Shown here piece after piece: positions 6,946 through 14,375 of a stretch of DNA of 21,454 nucleotides. Location: NCBI GenBank assembly GCA_035513175.1, contig DATKCN010000085.1, forward strand, positions 1 through 21,454, written 5' to 3'. The notes below the pieces were generated by a model. It searched no databases. It was not told the origin of the DNA and saw only the letters and a program-made list of their open reading frames with translations. The DNA is from DATKCN01 sp035513175. GTDB lineage: Bacteria > Chloroflexota > Chloroflexia > Thermomicrobiales > CFX8. Position numbers and translations under genes: made by a program. Each line of letters opens with the position of its first letter. Position 1 is the first letter of the stretch.

Positions 6946-8325
6946 GTGGTAAAGCGAAAATGCGGAACGTGCAAGTACTTTCAGGATCAGGGACTCGCCA
7001 GTTCCGGCTGGTGCCGCCACCCTGAACGATGCGACATTCAGGACATGGTGCTGGTCCGCAAGGCCGAGCTCGCCTGCCGCAATGGCTGGGATGTCGATCT
7101 GTGGGAACTGGCAGCGACGTCTGGACCGTCGGCCGAACAAGTCGGACCCACGCGCCACGTTGCCCCATCCGCTGTGGATCCAGCCCCACGGCGTCCTGTT
7201 CGGACATCGCTGCCGGTGACGCTGGCGACGACCACGAACGCTCCTGCTAGCCGCGAGCTCTATACGGATAAGATCACGTCGATCGGCATCAAGGCGGCGC
7301 CGCGCCCAACCAGGGACATTGCCTTCGTGGACGCTCCGTCGATGCGTGACTCGGCGTCGCCACGCCACCGCGACGTCAGCCCTGAGGAGTCGCGCGCGGC
7401 GGTCCGCAACGAGCGACGCAGACGTGAGGAGTTGCGCAAGCACGAGACGCGCGCGACAATGGCTAGTCTGGTGCGGGAAGCTGGCGAACTACTGGGCGAA
7501 GATGAAGCAGAGTCGTCCCGGCGGGCGCCCGCCTCCGGCGCCGGTGAGCGTTCCCGGCGCGCGACGTATGTGCCGGACCCGCGTCCTGAGTCGCCCGCGC
7601 GTCATGTCACTCCGCCTCGGCCACCGTCACCCGCTGGCAACCGTCTACCCGCGCCGACGACGTCCGTGGACTTTCCAGCGGTCCCGTCGCGCTTTGCGGC
7701 GGCGCCGGCCGCGAAGCCAACCGTGGTTGACTCCGGACCGGCGGTTGAGCGGGACAATCACTCGATCTCCATGCCCAGGTCACTGGAGGATGGTCCGAGT
7801 CGCGCATCACATGGCACCGAGCCGCTGCCTGATCTCCGCCAGCCTCCGTCGCCGGCCAATCGTTCGGCGCGTGGTTCCAGCGGCGGGGTGGGGGTGAACT
7901 GGCCCATTGGCGGTACGGCCGCGCGGGGCTCGGCTCCCAGCACTGCGGAGCAGTGGCCCCGCGTCGATGGCGCTCGGCCGGGGCCGAAGGCCACCTATCC
8001 CTTTATAATGGAGCGCGATCCGATCGACCGGGCGCCGGCTCTTGAGAACGTTGTGCGCTGTTGCGAGACGTGCCGGGACTTTAAGCGGGTCGGAGAGGGC
8101 AACTCTGGATGGTGCGCGAACCTCCGCGCGTTCTCCGAGCGCCGCATGGTCCAGGCGCAGGAACTTGCATGTCGATCGAGCATTGGGGTATGGTGGTTAC
8201 CGCACGACGACTTGTGGCTTGAACGGGCTGACATCACCCATCATGGGCGACCGACACCATTCCTCGATGGGCAGTCGCATTCAGGTCCAGGTGGCCGGCA
8301 AGGGATGGGGCCGCGCTCGTCCTGA
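6946..8325 (+). CDS. Protein with two Cys4 modules flanking a long disordered linker
   Basis: A 459-residue protein of unknown function. An N-terminal module has Cys6-x2-Cys9-x13-Cys23-x20-Cys44, with S-G-W-C and E-L-A-C-R around the last two. The C-terminal module repeats this as Cys373-x2-Cys376-x13-Cys390-x18-Cys409, again with S-G-W-C and E-L-A-C-R, and both end near a D-L-W segment. Each set of four cysteines could bind zinc or an iron-sulphur cluster. Residues about 60-360 are rich in Pro, Arg, Ser, Ala and Thr and should be disordered, apart from a basic helix around residues 145-180 (R-R-R-R-E-E-L-R-K-H-E). There is no signal peptide or membrane segment. GTG 6946 is the chosen start because it precedes the first module directly and AGGGG lies upstream; the frame is open back to 6775 without protein character. 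Confidence 0.75.
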   Translation: MVKRKCGTCKYFQDQGLASSGWCRHPERCDIQDMVLVRKAELACRNGWDVDLWELAATSGPSAEQVGPTRHVAPSAVDPAPRRPVRTSLPVTLATTTNAPASRELYTDKITSIGIKAAPRPTRDIAFVDAPSMRDSASPRHRDVSPEESRAAVRNERRRREELRKHETRATMASLVREAGELLGEDEAESSRRAPASGAGERSRRATYVPDPRPESPARHVTPPRPPSPAGNRLPAPTTSVDFPAVPSRFAAAPAAKPTVVDSGPAVERDNHSISMPRSLEDGPSRASHGTEPLPDLRQPPSPANRSARGSSGGVGVNWPIGGTAARGSAPSTAEQWPRVDGARPGPKATYPFIMERDPIDRAPALENVVRCCETCRDFKRVGEGNSGWCANLRAFSERRMVQAQELACRSSIGVWWLPHDDLWLERADITHHGRPTPFLDGQSHSGPGGRQGMGPRSS

Positions 8326-8412
8326 TGGGGATTGATCGCGGACTGCGGGAACGGCCTGGCGTTTGGCTGTGGGGGCCTTGTCGGGGCGCTCCGGGGGGCA
8401 TCCATCACAATC

Positions 8413-9330
8413 ATGTCTGAGTTTGGCGATCTGCTGCGTCAGGCCCGCGATTACAAGGGCGTGACGTTGCGGGAAGCAGAACGCGCGACACGGATCAGTC
8501 GAAACTATCTCGCCGCTCTTGAAGGCGAAGAGTTTTCCGATCTTCCGGCCACAACCTACGCGCGCGGCATCGTGCGCAACTACGCGCAGTATCTCGGCCT
8601 TGATCCCATCGCGACCCTCGAACAGTACGAGCTTGCCACGGGCGGAGCCGGCTCCTCGGCGCAGGTCGTGCCCACATCCACGCCAATTCGCGCTCAGGCG
8701 CACTGGGTTCCGAACTTCGCCATCATCGCCTTCATGGTCGTCATGTCGGCAGTCGTCTTTACCTGGATGTACTCCGCGTACTTTCAGGAGTCTGCGTCAA
8801 TGGCGACGACGACAGTTGGCGTCCCGACCGTGACGCCCGTAACCAGCTCGCTGATGGCGCTTACGACACCGCCCGCGACAGTGGCTGATCAGGGGGGCGG
8901 CGAGCCGACAACGACGCCAGCCCCTGACGCGTCAGCTACGCCGAGCGGGGAACCGGAGACGCTGCAACAGACGGAACCGACCGCAGACTCGGGGGATGGG
9001 TCGTCCGACGGAAGCGTGGATTCCCCGGCCTCAGACAATCCCGACGAGCAGGTCGAAGGAGAGACGTCCGATGAAGGGCTCACCGCAGATCCGATTGGCG
9101 CCGGGGGGCACGCCTTCGTCGTCTGGATCGTCGAGGATGTCTGGCTGTCCGTCACACTCGATGGCGAGCCGGTGTATGACGGCGTCCTTCCGGCCGGCGC
9201 CGAGCGCGTCTACTATGCAGACACGGCAGTGATCTCGTCGGGCAACGCCGCCTACGTCCAGCTCTGGGTCGATGGCGTGAATTACGGTTCGCTAGGAGAC
9301 ACCTGGGACGCCGTGTTCAGCTACCCATAG
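8413..9330 (+). CDS. RodZ-like membrane protein with N-terminal helix-turn-helix
   Basis: A 305-residue bitopic protein. Residues 1-75 are a cro/C1-type HTH_25 domain of the RodZ kind (F-G-D-L-L-R-Q-A-R, L-R-E-A-E-R-A-T-R-I-S, Y-L-A-A-L-E-G, Y-A-R-G-I-V-R-N-Y-A). One transmembrane helix follows at about 100-123. An outer linker rich in Thr, Pro, Ser, Asp and Glu runs to about 225. The final 80 residues resemble the DUF4115 beta domain (V-E-D-V-W-L-S-V-T-L-D-G). In rod-shaped bacteria RodZ links MreB to the wall-elongation machinery; no mreB or rodA is in view, so the role here is by family only. ATG 8413 is chosen for the canonical M-S-E-F-G-D-L-L N-terminus; its ribosome binding site is poor (GGGGGG 14 bases upstream). 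Confidence 0.85.
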   Translation: MSEFGDLLRQARDYKGVTLREAERATRISRNYLAALEGEEFSDLPATTYARGIVRNYAQYLGLDPIATLEQYELATGGAGSSAQVVPTSTPIRAQAHWVPNFAIIAFMVVMSAVVFTWMYSAYFQESASMATTTVGVPTVTPVTSSLMALTTPPATVADQGGGEPTTTPAPDASATPSGEPETLQQTEPTADSGDGSSDGSVDSPASDNPDEQVEGETSDEGLTADPIGAGGHAFVVWIVEDVWLSVTLDGEPVYDGVLPAGAERVYYADTAVISSGNAAYVQLWVDGVNYGSLGDTWDAVFSYP

Positions 9331-9382
9331 CTTCCTGACGATCGATCGGGAGCCCCCGCGGGTCGCGGATCAGGAGCGTGGC

Positions 9383-9799
9383 ATGTCCGGTCCGGATGTG
9401 TTTGGCGAAAGTCCGTACTTCAGCAAGACCGATGTCGTCGGGCAGGTTGTCGCCGTGCTGCGAGGCGTCACCGACCAGCGCGGACTGCAGATTGAGGGCT
9501 ATCGATCCCGGGCCGTCCGAGCCGGAGACGTGCATGAATTGATGATCACGGACGAGCCGGCCGACATCGGGAAGACGGTCAATCACGTCGCGCTCATCGC
9601 GTTCTTTGAGGTGACGCAGGGTGGCGTGCTGTTGCAGCACGATCGCGTCACGATTGACGGCGCGGACATCGGGCGGCTGGCCGGCTTCAATGAAACTCAC
9701 ATGCCCAACCATCAGAACATCTGTCTCGTCGGGATCGTACAGGATGGCGCGGCGCTGGGTGTAACGCTGTGCTCGGAAGTGCGGGTGTCACGCCCGTAG
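9383..9799 (+). CDS. Unknown 138-residue soluble protein
   Basis: I cannot assign a family with confidence. The ATG at 9383 has AGGAG seven bases upstream and lies 52 bases after the RodZ-like gene, so the two are probably co-transcribed. The product looks like a mixed alpha/beta cytoplasmic domain: alternating hydrophobic strands (V-V-G-Q-V-V-A-V-L, H-V-A-L-I-A-F-F-E-V, V-G-I-V-Q-D-G-A-A-L-G-V-T) with His and Asn clusters at F-N-E-T-H-M-P-N-H-Q-N-I. It has a single Cys (in L-C-S-E-V) and no signal peptide or membrane helix. Its last 12 bases overlap the 3' end of the convergent lipid-kinase gene. The good ribosome binding site and even composition make it a real gene. Confidence 0.78.
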   Translation: MSGPDVFGESPYFSKTDVVGQVVAVLRGVTDQRGLQIEGYRSRAVRAGDVHELMITDEPADIGKTVNHVALIAFFEVTQGGVLLQHDRVTIDGADIGRLAGFNETHMPNHQNICLVGIVQDGAALGVTLCSEVRVSRP

Positions 9800-10696
9800 C
9801 TCGGCGCCCGTCTCCTGTGGAACCAGTATCTGAACGGTTCGGTGCGACACCTTGATGTCGACCGGCACCACTCCGAGTGGGTCGCCGTCGACTTCAAACG
9901 GAACGGGCCGGTCGGTGTCGAGTGACACGACCGAGCCACGCAGCTGATGCTGCCAGCGCGAGCGACAAGGCTTCCCGAGGGCGATCCAGACCACGCAGGT
10001 AAGTGACGACAGCAAGCTGGGCGGGTCGAAGACACAGACATCGATGATTCCGTCGGTGCGATCGATCCCTTCGCCGACCTTGAAGCGCGGGCTGACGATT
10101 GAGCTGCCAAGCGCGAACAGCACAACCCTCGCGGGCAGGATGAGCGTCCTTCCGTCGACGGTTATGGTCGCCTCGAACAGCGGATAGCGGAGGTGTCGGA
10201 GCGCGGCGGGTATGTATGCGACCCAGCCCAGCCTGCGCTTCAGCGAGCGCGAGGCATCGCGCATCATCGCCGCGTCAAATCCAGCGCCAGCCATATGAAT
10301 GAAGGTCGTTTTGCCGGCAGTTGCGACATCAATCGCAAAAGGCCGGCCATCGCCGAGAGCGACCCGCATCGCCGCGTCCAGATCGCGCGGAATGCCAAGG
10401 TCCTTTGCGATGATGTTCGTTGAGCCAACCGGGATGATTGCGATTGTCAGGGGTTCCTGGCGTGCTCCGGTCACGACATCCGAAACGGTGCCGTCTCCGC
10501 CAACCGCGATGATCGTATCGATGTCCTCGGGATGGTTGCGCGCGATTTCGATGGCGTGCCCGGGACGCTCGGTATGCGCGATGTGTATCACGATGCCGCG
10601 CGCCGCAGCCTCCCGCCGCAGCCGCTCCGCGATGTCTGGCGCGGGCGTCCGTCCGGTTGCCGGGTTGATGACGGCGAGCACACTCCGTGTCATCAC
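9788..10696 (-). CDS. Diacylglycerol kinase family lipid kinase (DagK/YegS-like)
   Basis: A 302-residue enzyme of the DAGK catalytic superfamily, which transfers phosphate from ATP to diacylglycerol, sphingoid or related lipids at the inner membrane face. The nucleotide-binding G-G-D-G-T-V-S-D-V motif spans residues 66-74. I-I-P-V-G-S-T-N follows at 87-94, matching the family P-x-G-T/S-x-N. A later H-M-A-G-A-G-F-D-A segment is also typical. The C-terminal half is the usual beta-sandwich ending in a V-P-F-E-V-D-G-D-P-L motif. Starts GTG 10694-10696 and ATG 10691-10693 are adjacent; the ribosome binding site is weak, suggesting coupling to the 39-residue microprotein gene that ends 19 bases upstream. 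The lipid substrate cannot be read from sequence. Confidence 0.9.
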   Translation of the reverse strand: MMTRSVLAVINPATGRTPAPDIAERLRREAAARGIVIHIAHTERPGHAIEIARNHPEDIDTIIAVGGDGTVSDVVTGARQEPLTIAIIPVGSTNIIAKDLGIPRDLDAAMRVALGDGRPFAIDVATAGKTTFIHMAGAGFDAAMMRDASRSLKRRLGWVAYIPAALRHLRYPLFEATITVDGRTLILPARVVLFALGSSIVSPRFKVGEGIDRTDGIIDVCVFDPPSLLSSLTCVVWIALGKPCRSRWQHQLRGSVVSLDTDRPVPFEVDGDPLGVVPVDIKVSHRTVQILVPQETGAELRA

Positions 10697-10715
10697 GCGC
10701 CGCCCGCCGAGGACG

Positions 10716-10835
10716 CTAACCGTCCTCGAGCTCGTCCTCGGGGCCGAAGATCATGTTCGTAATCTCATTGGCGATCCAGGTGGCTGCTGCCGCGAGCACG
10801 AGCCCTAGAATGCCACGTACGACGTTTCGCATCAT
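10716..10835 (-). CDS. 39-residue single-span membrane microprotein
   Basis: A short gene reading M-M-R-N-V-V-R-G-I-L-G-L-V-L-A-A-A-A-T-W, then I-A-N-E-I-T-N-M-I-F-G-P, and closing with an acidic tail (E-D-E-L-E-D-G). Residues about 5-22 form one hydrophobic helix preceded by two arginines, so the N-terminus should face the cytoplasm, although the span is short. GGAG is eight bases before the first ATG (10835), a good ribosome binding site, and the stop TAG is at 10716-10718. It lies 19 bases upstream of the lipid-kinase gene on the same strand, so the two are likely co-transcribed. It could be a membrane anchor or regulator for that kinase; this is inference from position alone. Confidence 0.65.
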   Translation of the reverse strand: MMRNVVRGILGLVLAAAATWIANEITNMIFGPEDELEDG

Positions 10836-10945
10836 GAAACGATCTCCGACTCCTCTTTCCCGGCAGGGCGCGCCGCGCCGGGCCCATTCACCTTCGATAG
10901 CAGTCTACCACTCGTCTTCTCGCTGGTCGGCGCTGGAACCGATGC

Positions 10946-11269
10946 CTACCGTCTGCGGTTCGCCAGTGACGACAGGACGACGATCGAGACGCCCGACACC
11001 AGCAGCGCGGCGGTGAGTTCCGCGATGTTGAGCCGCCCGATGACGACGCGTTCCATGATCCCCCATCGTTCGAGCGGGACGACGACGATCATCGTCGGCA
11101 GCTCGACGACGCGCCACGCGACGGTCCAGGTGTGAACGTCAAGCAGCGCCAGCAGTGCTCGCAGGCCGAACGACGCCAGAGAAAATGACACGACAGTGAC
11201 GATTGCCAGCTCGCGCGCATTCCCCACGTCACGGGCTGGGCGCGCTGGACGTGGTGGGCGGATGGACAT
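10946..11269 (-). CDS. Small integral membrane protein
   Basis: A 107-residue protein with hydrophobic segments at about residues 20-45 (A-I-V-T-V-V-S-F-S-L-A-S-F-G-L), 53-67 (V-V-E-L-P-T-M-I-V-V-V-P-L) and 81-103 (A-E-L-T-A-A-L-L-V-S-G-V-S-I-V-V-L). It has a Pro/Arg-rich N-terminus and an R-R-R C-terminus. Two or three membrane spans are likely. I know no family for it. Its ATG (11267-11269) overlaps the TGA of coaBC by one base (TGATG), so translation is probably coupled. The four-gene group from threonine aldolase to this gene has no gaps. Confidence 0.72.
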   Translation of the reverse strand: MSIRPPRPARPARDVGNARELAIVTVVSFSLASFGLRALLALLDVHTWTVAWRVVELPTMIVVVPLERWGIMERVVIGRLNIAELTAALLVSGVSIVVLSSLANRRR

Positions 11270-12483
11270 CAGCCGCCGCGGATCCGCAGCATGTCCGCGA
11301 CCCGGGCTATCAGCGTGTCTCCCAGATCGGTTTTCGGTCCCTCGGCGATCGTCTCGACGCGGCCGTCCCGGTAGTAGAGAGTGAGCGCGTTGACGTCGCT
11401 GCCCATCGCGGCTCTTGCGTCATTCATCACGATCAGGTCGAGGTTCTTTCGCTTCAGCTTTCCGACAGCATTCGCCTCGTGGTCCGTTGTTTCCGCCGCG
11501 AACCCGATTCGAAGCGTGCCCGGCGTTTCGATCGTGCCGAGGATGTCGGGGTTGGGTGTCAATTCGATCGTCAGACTGTCGTCCGTTTTCTTGATTTTTT
11601 CTCGCGCCACCGTTGTGGGACGGTAGTCGGCTACCGCGGCGGCCATGATCAGGACGTCCGCGCCGATCGCGTGCTCCGCGACCGCGTCGCGCATCGACAA
11701 CGCGGACTCAACGCTGACCGTTGTAGCGCAGTAGACGGGCTCAATCTCTGTCGGCGCGGTAATGAGCGTTACGCCGGCGCCGACCCGGATCGCAGCTTTC
11801 GCGACGGAATACCCCATCTTGCCGGTCGAACGGTTCGTCAGGAGGCGGATTGGGTCGAGCGCCTCGCGCGTGGCGCCGGCTGTCACCACGAAGCGACGTC
11901 CAGCGAGAGGCCCGGTTGCGCCGAGCGCCTGCTCGATTGCGGCCAGTATGCGCTCGACGACGGCGAGTCTCCCATCGCCCACCGCGCCGCTCGCGAGCCG
12001 GCCTGGCTCCGGACCAACGACCCACGCGCCTCGCTCCTGCAACGTTCGCAGGTTCGCCTGAGTCGCTGGATGGTGGTACATGTTGTGCTCCATGGCCGGC
12101 GCGACCAGCAGCGGAACTCCCCTCGGCGTCGCCGAGAGATGCGTGACGGTCAGCATGTCGTCCGCCGCGCCCTGGGCGAGCCGGGCGATAGTGTTGGCCG
12201 TTGCCGGGGCGATCACCAGGATGTCGGCCTCGTCCGCCAGGGTGATGTGGCCGAAGGCGGCGTCACTCCAACCTTCGATGGCCGCCGAATGGACTGGGCG
12301 CTTGGTCAGCGCCTCAAACGTCAACGGTCGAACGAACTCCGTGGCGGAACGGGTCATCACGACGTCGACGCGCGCGCCTGCCTGGACGAGCTTACTCGCC
12401 AGATCCGCGGCCTTGTACGCCGCGATCCCGCCTGACACACCGAGAACGACACGCCTGTTGAGCAGGGCAGGCACCTGCGTCAC
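11269..12483 (-). CDS. coaBC: Bifunctional phosphopantothenoylcysteine decarboxylase / phosphopantothenate-cysteine ligase CoaBC
   Basis: A 404-residue fusion catalysing two steps of coenzyme A synthesis. CoaB joins cysteine to 4'-phosphopantothenate using CTP, and the flavoprotein CoaC decarboxylates the product. The CoaC half (1-190) shows G-V-S-G-G-I-A-A-Y-K, catalytic His79 in G-H-I-T-L-A-D and the flavin loop A-P-A-M-E-H-N-M-Y. The CoaB half shows V-T-A-G-A-T-R-E-A-L-D-P-I-R, N-R-S-T-G-K-M-G-Y and K-I-K-K. Two CoaC positions differ from E. coli: the Asn of P-x-M-N is Glu132, and the Cys of L-A-C-G is Ser165. The GTG at 12481-12483 overlaps the DUF2085 stop by four bases (GTGA); the upstream open frame is out-of-frame DUF2085 coding. 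Cytoplasmic. Confidence 0.94.
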   Translation of the reverse strand: MTQVPALLNRRVVLGVSGGIAAYKAADLASKLVQAGARVDVVMTRSATEFVRPLTFEALTKRPVHSAAIEGWSDAAFGHITLADEADILVIAPATANTIARLAQGAADDMLTVTHLSATPRGVPLLVAPAMEHNMYHHPATQANLRTLQERGAWVVGPEPGRLASGAVGDGRLAVVERILAAIEQALGATGPLAGRRFVVTAGATREALDPIRLLTNRSTGKMGYSVAKAAIRVGAGVTLITAPTEIEPVYCATTVSVESALSMRDAVAEHAIGADVLIMAAAVADYRPTTVAREKIKKTDDSLTIELTPNPDILGTIETPGTLRIGFAAETTDHEANAVGKLKRKNLDLIVMNDARAAMGSDVNALTLYYRDGRVETIAEGPKTDLGDTLIARVADMLRIRGG

Positions 12484-13082
12484 ACTTCCGTGGAGCCGGA
12501 CGAACGCATGGCGGGAGTGGTCGCGGGCAGTGTTCGGCTCGCAACGTCGACTTCGAGAGCGCGGAAGCCTGCCTCCAGGCGTGGCAGGAGATACCAGCCG
12601 ACGCCAGCGCTGAACGCCACGCCAGTGACGATGCGCAACGCCGTCGTGCTTTCCCGCCAGCCGGCCAGCTGTGTGACGCCATCCAGGCCGATGGGAATAA
12701 CTGCCAGGACGACCAGCAACAGGCCGCTCATGCTGGGGTGGTAGAACCTCCTGATCGATGCGTAGGCCAGGGCGACGCCAACGGCGCCCGCGAATATGGC
12801 GAGGTCCCGCGCGCAGTACGCCATCTGCTCCCCATGCACGTGCAGCGAGCGGTCGGCTCGCTGGTGGCAGATGAACTGATATGCGAAGTAGATCGGCGAG
12901 GCGAGAGCGGTCTGACCGGAGGACTTCAGCATTGGCGCGATGACAGGCAGCAACGTCAGCGTCATGCCGTACATGATCAGTCCGGGTAGCCACCATCTGG
13001 ACAATGCCAGCACGATTCGTTCGACGCGTTGGGCGAACGCCCACTCGTCATTCGTGGGAGCGGACGCGCTCGCGCGGTTCAT
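12480..13082 (-). CDS. DUF2085 integral membrane protein
   Basis: A 200-residue membrane protein with about four spans (near 30-52, 93-109, 117-137 and 150-167). The family pattern is clear: F-I-C-H-Q-R-A-D-R-S-L at 70-80, C-A-R-D at 90-93, and I-G-L-D-G-V-T-Q-L at 131-139. The two cysteines and the histidine could bind a metal or be redox-active, but the family has no established function that I know of. The ATG at 13080-13082 overlaps the TGA of the threonine aldolase gene by four bases (ATGA), and its own TGA overlaps the coaBC GTG. Expression is therefore tightly coupled to both neighbours. Confidence 0.87.
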   Translation of the reverse strand: MNRASASAPTNDEWAFAQRVERIVLALSRWWLPGLIMYGMTLTLLPVIAPMLKSSGQTALASPIYFAYQFICHQRADRSLHVHGEQMAYCARDLAIFAGAVGVALAYASIRRFYHPSMSGLLLVVLAVIPIGLDGVTQLAGWRESTTALRIVTGVAFSAGVGWYLLPRLEAGFRALEVDVASRTLPATTPAMRSSGSTEV

Positions 13083-14188
13083 GCCGCCACGAGCCGACCA
13101 GCGAGCACGGTCGCCGCGACATCCAACGCACGCTCGATTGCCGTGTCGTCGATCTCGTAATGGGTCACCATTCGCACGCCTTTCGTGCCGTAGTTCGACA
13201 CCAGGACACCGCCGGCTTTCATCGCAGCGATGAAGTCAACGTGAACCTTTGCCGGTTCGGTCTGGAAAATGACGATGTTTGACTGCACCGCGTTGAGATC
13301 GATCGAGACTCCGTCGATCGCAGCCAGGCCCGTTGCAAGCAACCTGGCCCGGCGATGATCATCCGGGAGTCGATCAATCATGTCGCGGAGCGCGACGATG
13401 CCTGCAGCCGCTATCACGCCCGACTGGCGCATCGCGCCGCCGACGATCTTGCGGGACGCCCTCGCCCGACTAATGAAGTCGGCAGAACCGACTACCATCG
13501 AACCCACCGGCGCGGCCAGTCCCTTGGTCAGGCAGAACTGGATGGAGTCGGCATGGCGAGCGATCTCTTCGGCCGGGGTGTCGATCGCCGCCGCGGCGTT
13601 GAAGATGCGCGCACCGTCCATATGAACGGGAACGCCGCTGTCGCGAGCAATCGCCGATAGCTCGGCCAGATACTCGAGCGAAAGCACCGTGCCGCCGCAT
13701 CGATTCTGGGTGTTCTCAACGCAGATCGCGCCAGTTCGGGGGTAACCCGGACGAGTGACACGAATCGCCTGGCGGACTCTCCCGAGATCCATTTCGCCGT
13801 TCCTGCTGTTCGGCAACAGATTGAATGGCATTCCGCCCAGGGCCGCCGCTCCGCCCGACTCATACCAGAAGATGTGGCACTCGTCGCCCATGATGACCTC
13901 ATCGCCCCTGCCGCAATGTGTCAACAGCGACACGAGATTTCCCATGGTCCCGCTGGCCACAAAGACGGCGTCTTCCTTGCCGAGCAGTCCCGCGGCCAGC
14001 AGCTCAAGCTCGCGAACGGTCGGGTCTTCGCCGTACTGGTCGTCGCCGACGACCGCATTGGCCATCGCCTCCCGCATCGCCGGGGTGGGCCGCGTCACTG
14101 TGTCGCTGCGCAGGTCAATCACGGTCTCGTCCGTCCAATCGTGGTGTGCTTCCCGCAATCGGGCTTGCTGGTCTCCGGGATTGTACAT
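13079..14188 (-). CDS. ltaE: Low-specificity L-threonine aldolase
   Basis: A PLP-dependent fold-type I enzyme that cleaves L-threonine or L-allo-threonine to glycine and acetaldehyde. Seen: L-R-S-D-T-V-T-R-P-T near the N-terminus, D-D-Q-Y-G-E-D-P-T, the S-G-T-M-G-N loop, H-M-D-G-A-R-I with the PLP-binding Asp191, and the Schiff-base Lys222 in C-L-T-K-G-L-A-A-P-V-G-S (numbering from ATG 14186-14188). From this ATG it has 369 residues but no ribosome binding site. The alternative GTG at 14120-14122 would begin M-I-D-L-R-S-D-T-V-T, exactly where E. coli LtaE begins, giving 347 residues. A TACAAT -10-like element overlaps the upstream ATG, which favours the GTG. It is the first gene of an overlapping cluster with DUF2085 and coaBC. 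Confidence 0.91.
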   Translation of the reverse strand: MYNPGDQQARLREAHHDWTDETVIDLRSDTVTRPTPAMREAMANAVVGDDQYGEDPTVRELELLAAGLLGKEDAVFVASGTMGNLVSLLTHCGRGDEVIMGDECHIFWYESGGAAALGGMPFNLLPNSRNGEMDLGRVRQAIRVTRPGYPRTGAICVENTQNRCGGTVLSLEYLAELSAIARDSGVPVHMDGARIFNAAAAIDTPAEEIARHADSIQFCLTKGLAAPVGSMVVGSADFISRARASRKIVGGAMRQSGVIAAAGIVALRDMIDRLPDDHRRARLLATGLAAIDGVSIDLNAVQSNIVIFQTEPAKVHVDFIAAMKAGGVLVSNYGTKGVRMVTHYEIDDTAIERALDVAATVLAGRLVAA

Positions 14189-14375
14189 CGGTCGAATGTA
14201 GGGCTGAGGACGGGCATTCGCCGGCGCCGGGAACCGATCAAGCCCCGCGCGCCATCGTTCCGATGGACGCCGGTGAGAATTACGATGCTCACGGCGGCGC
14301 GCCGTCGATCCACGAGTATCCGTTGAACGGGGCCGCCGTTCGCGTCGCATATCAGACTTTGCCCCGTCACTCTCC

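Noticed and set aside
10859..10882. CCCGGC/GCCGGG hairpin between the small membrane protein and the microprotein
   Set aside because: Only six base pairs with a long loop and no T-run on either strand; could be chance in GC-rich DNA.
11203..12435. 410-codon open frame on the plus strand
   Set aside because: It lies antisense to coaBC, is rich in Arg, Asp and His, has no family resemblance, and is explained by the GC-rich codon pattern of coaBC.
12484..13044. N-terminal extension of the coaBC frame to 591 codons
   Set aside because: This part overlaps DUF2085 in another frame, is Arg/His-rich, and CoaC homology starts just after the GTG at 12483.
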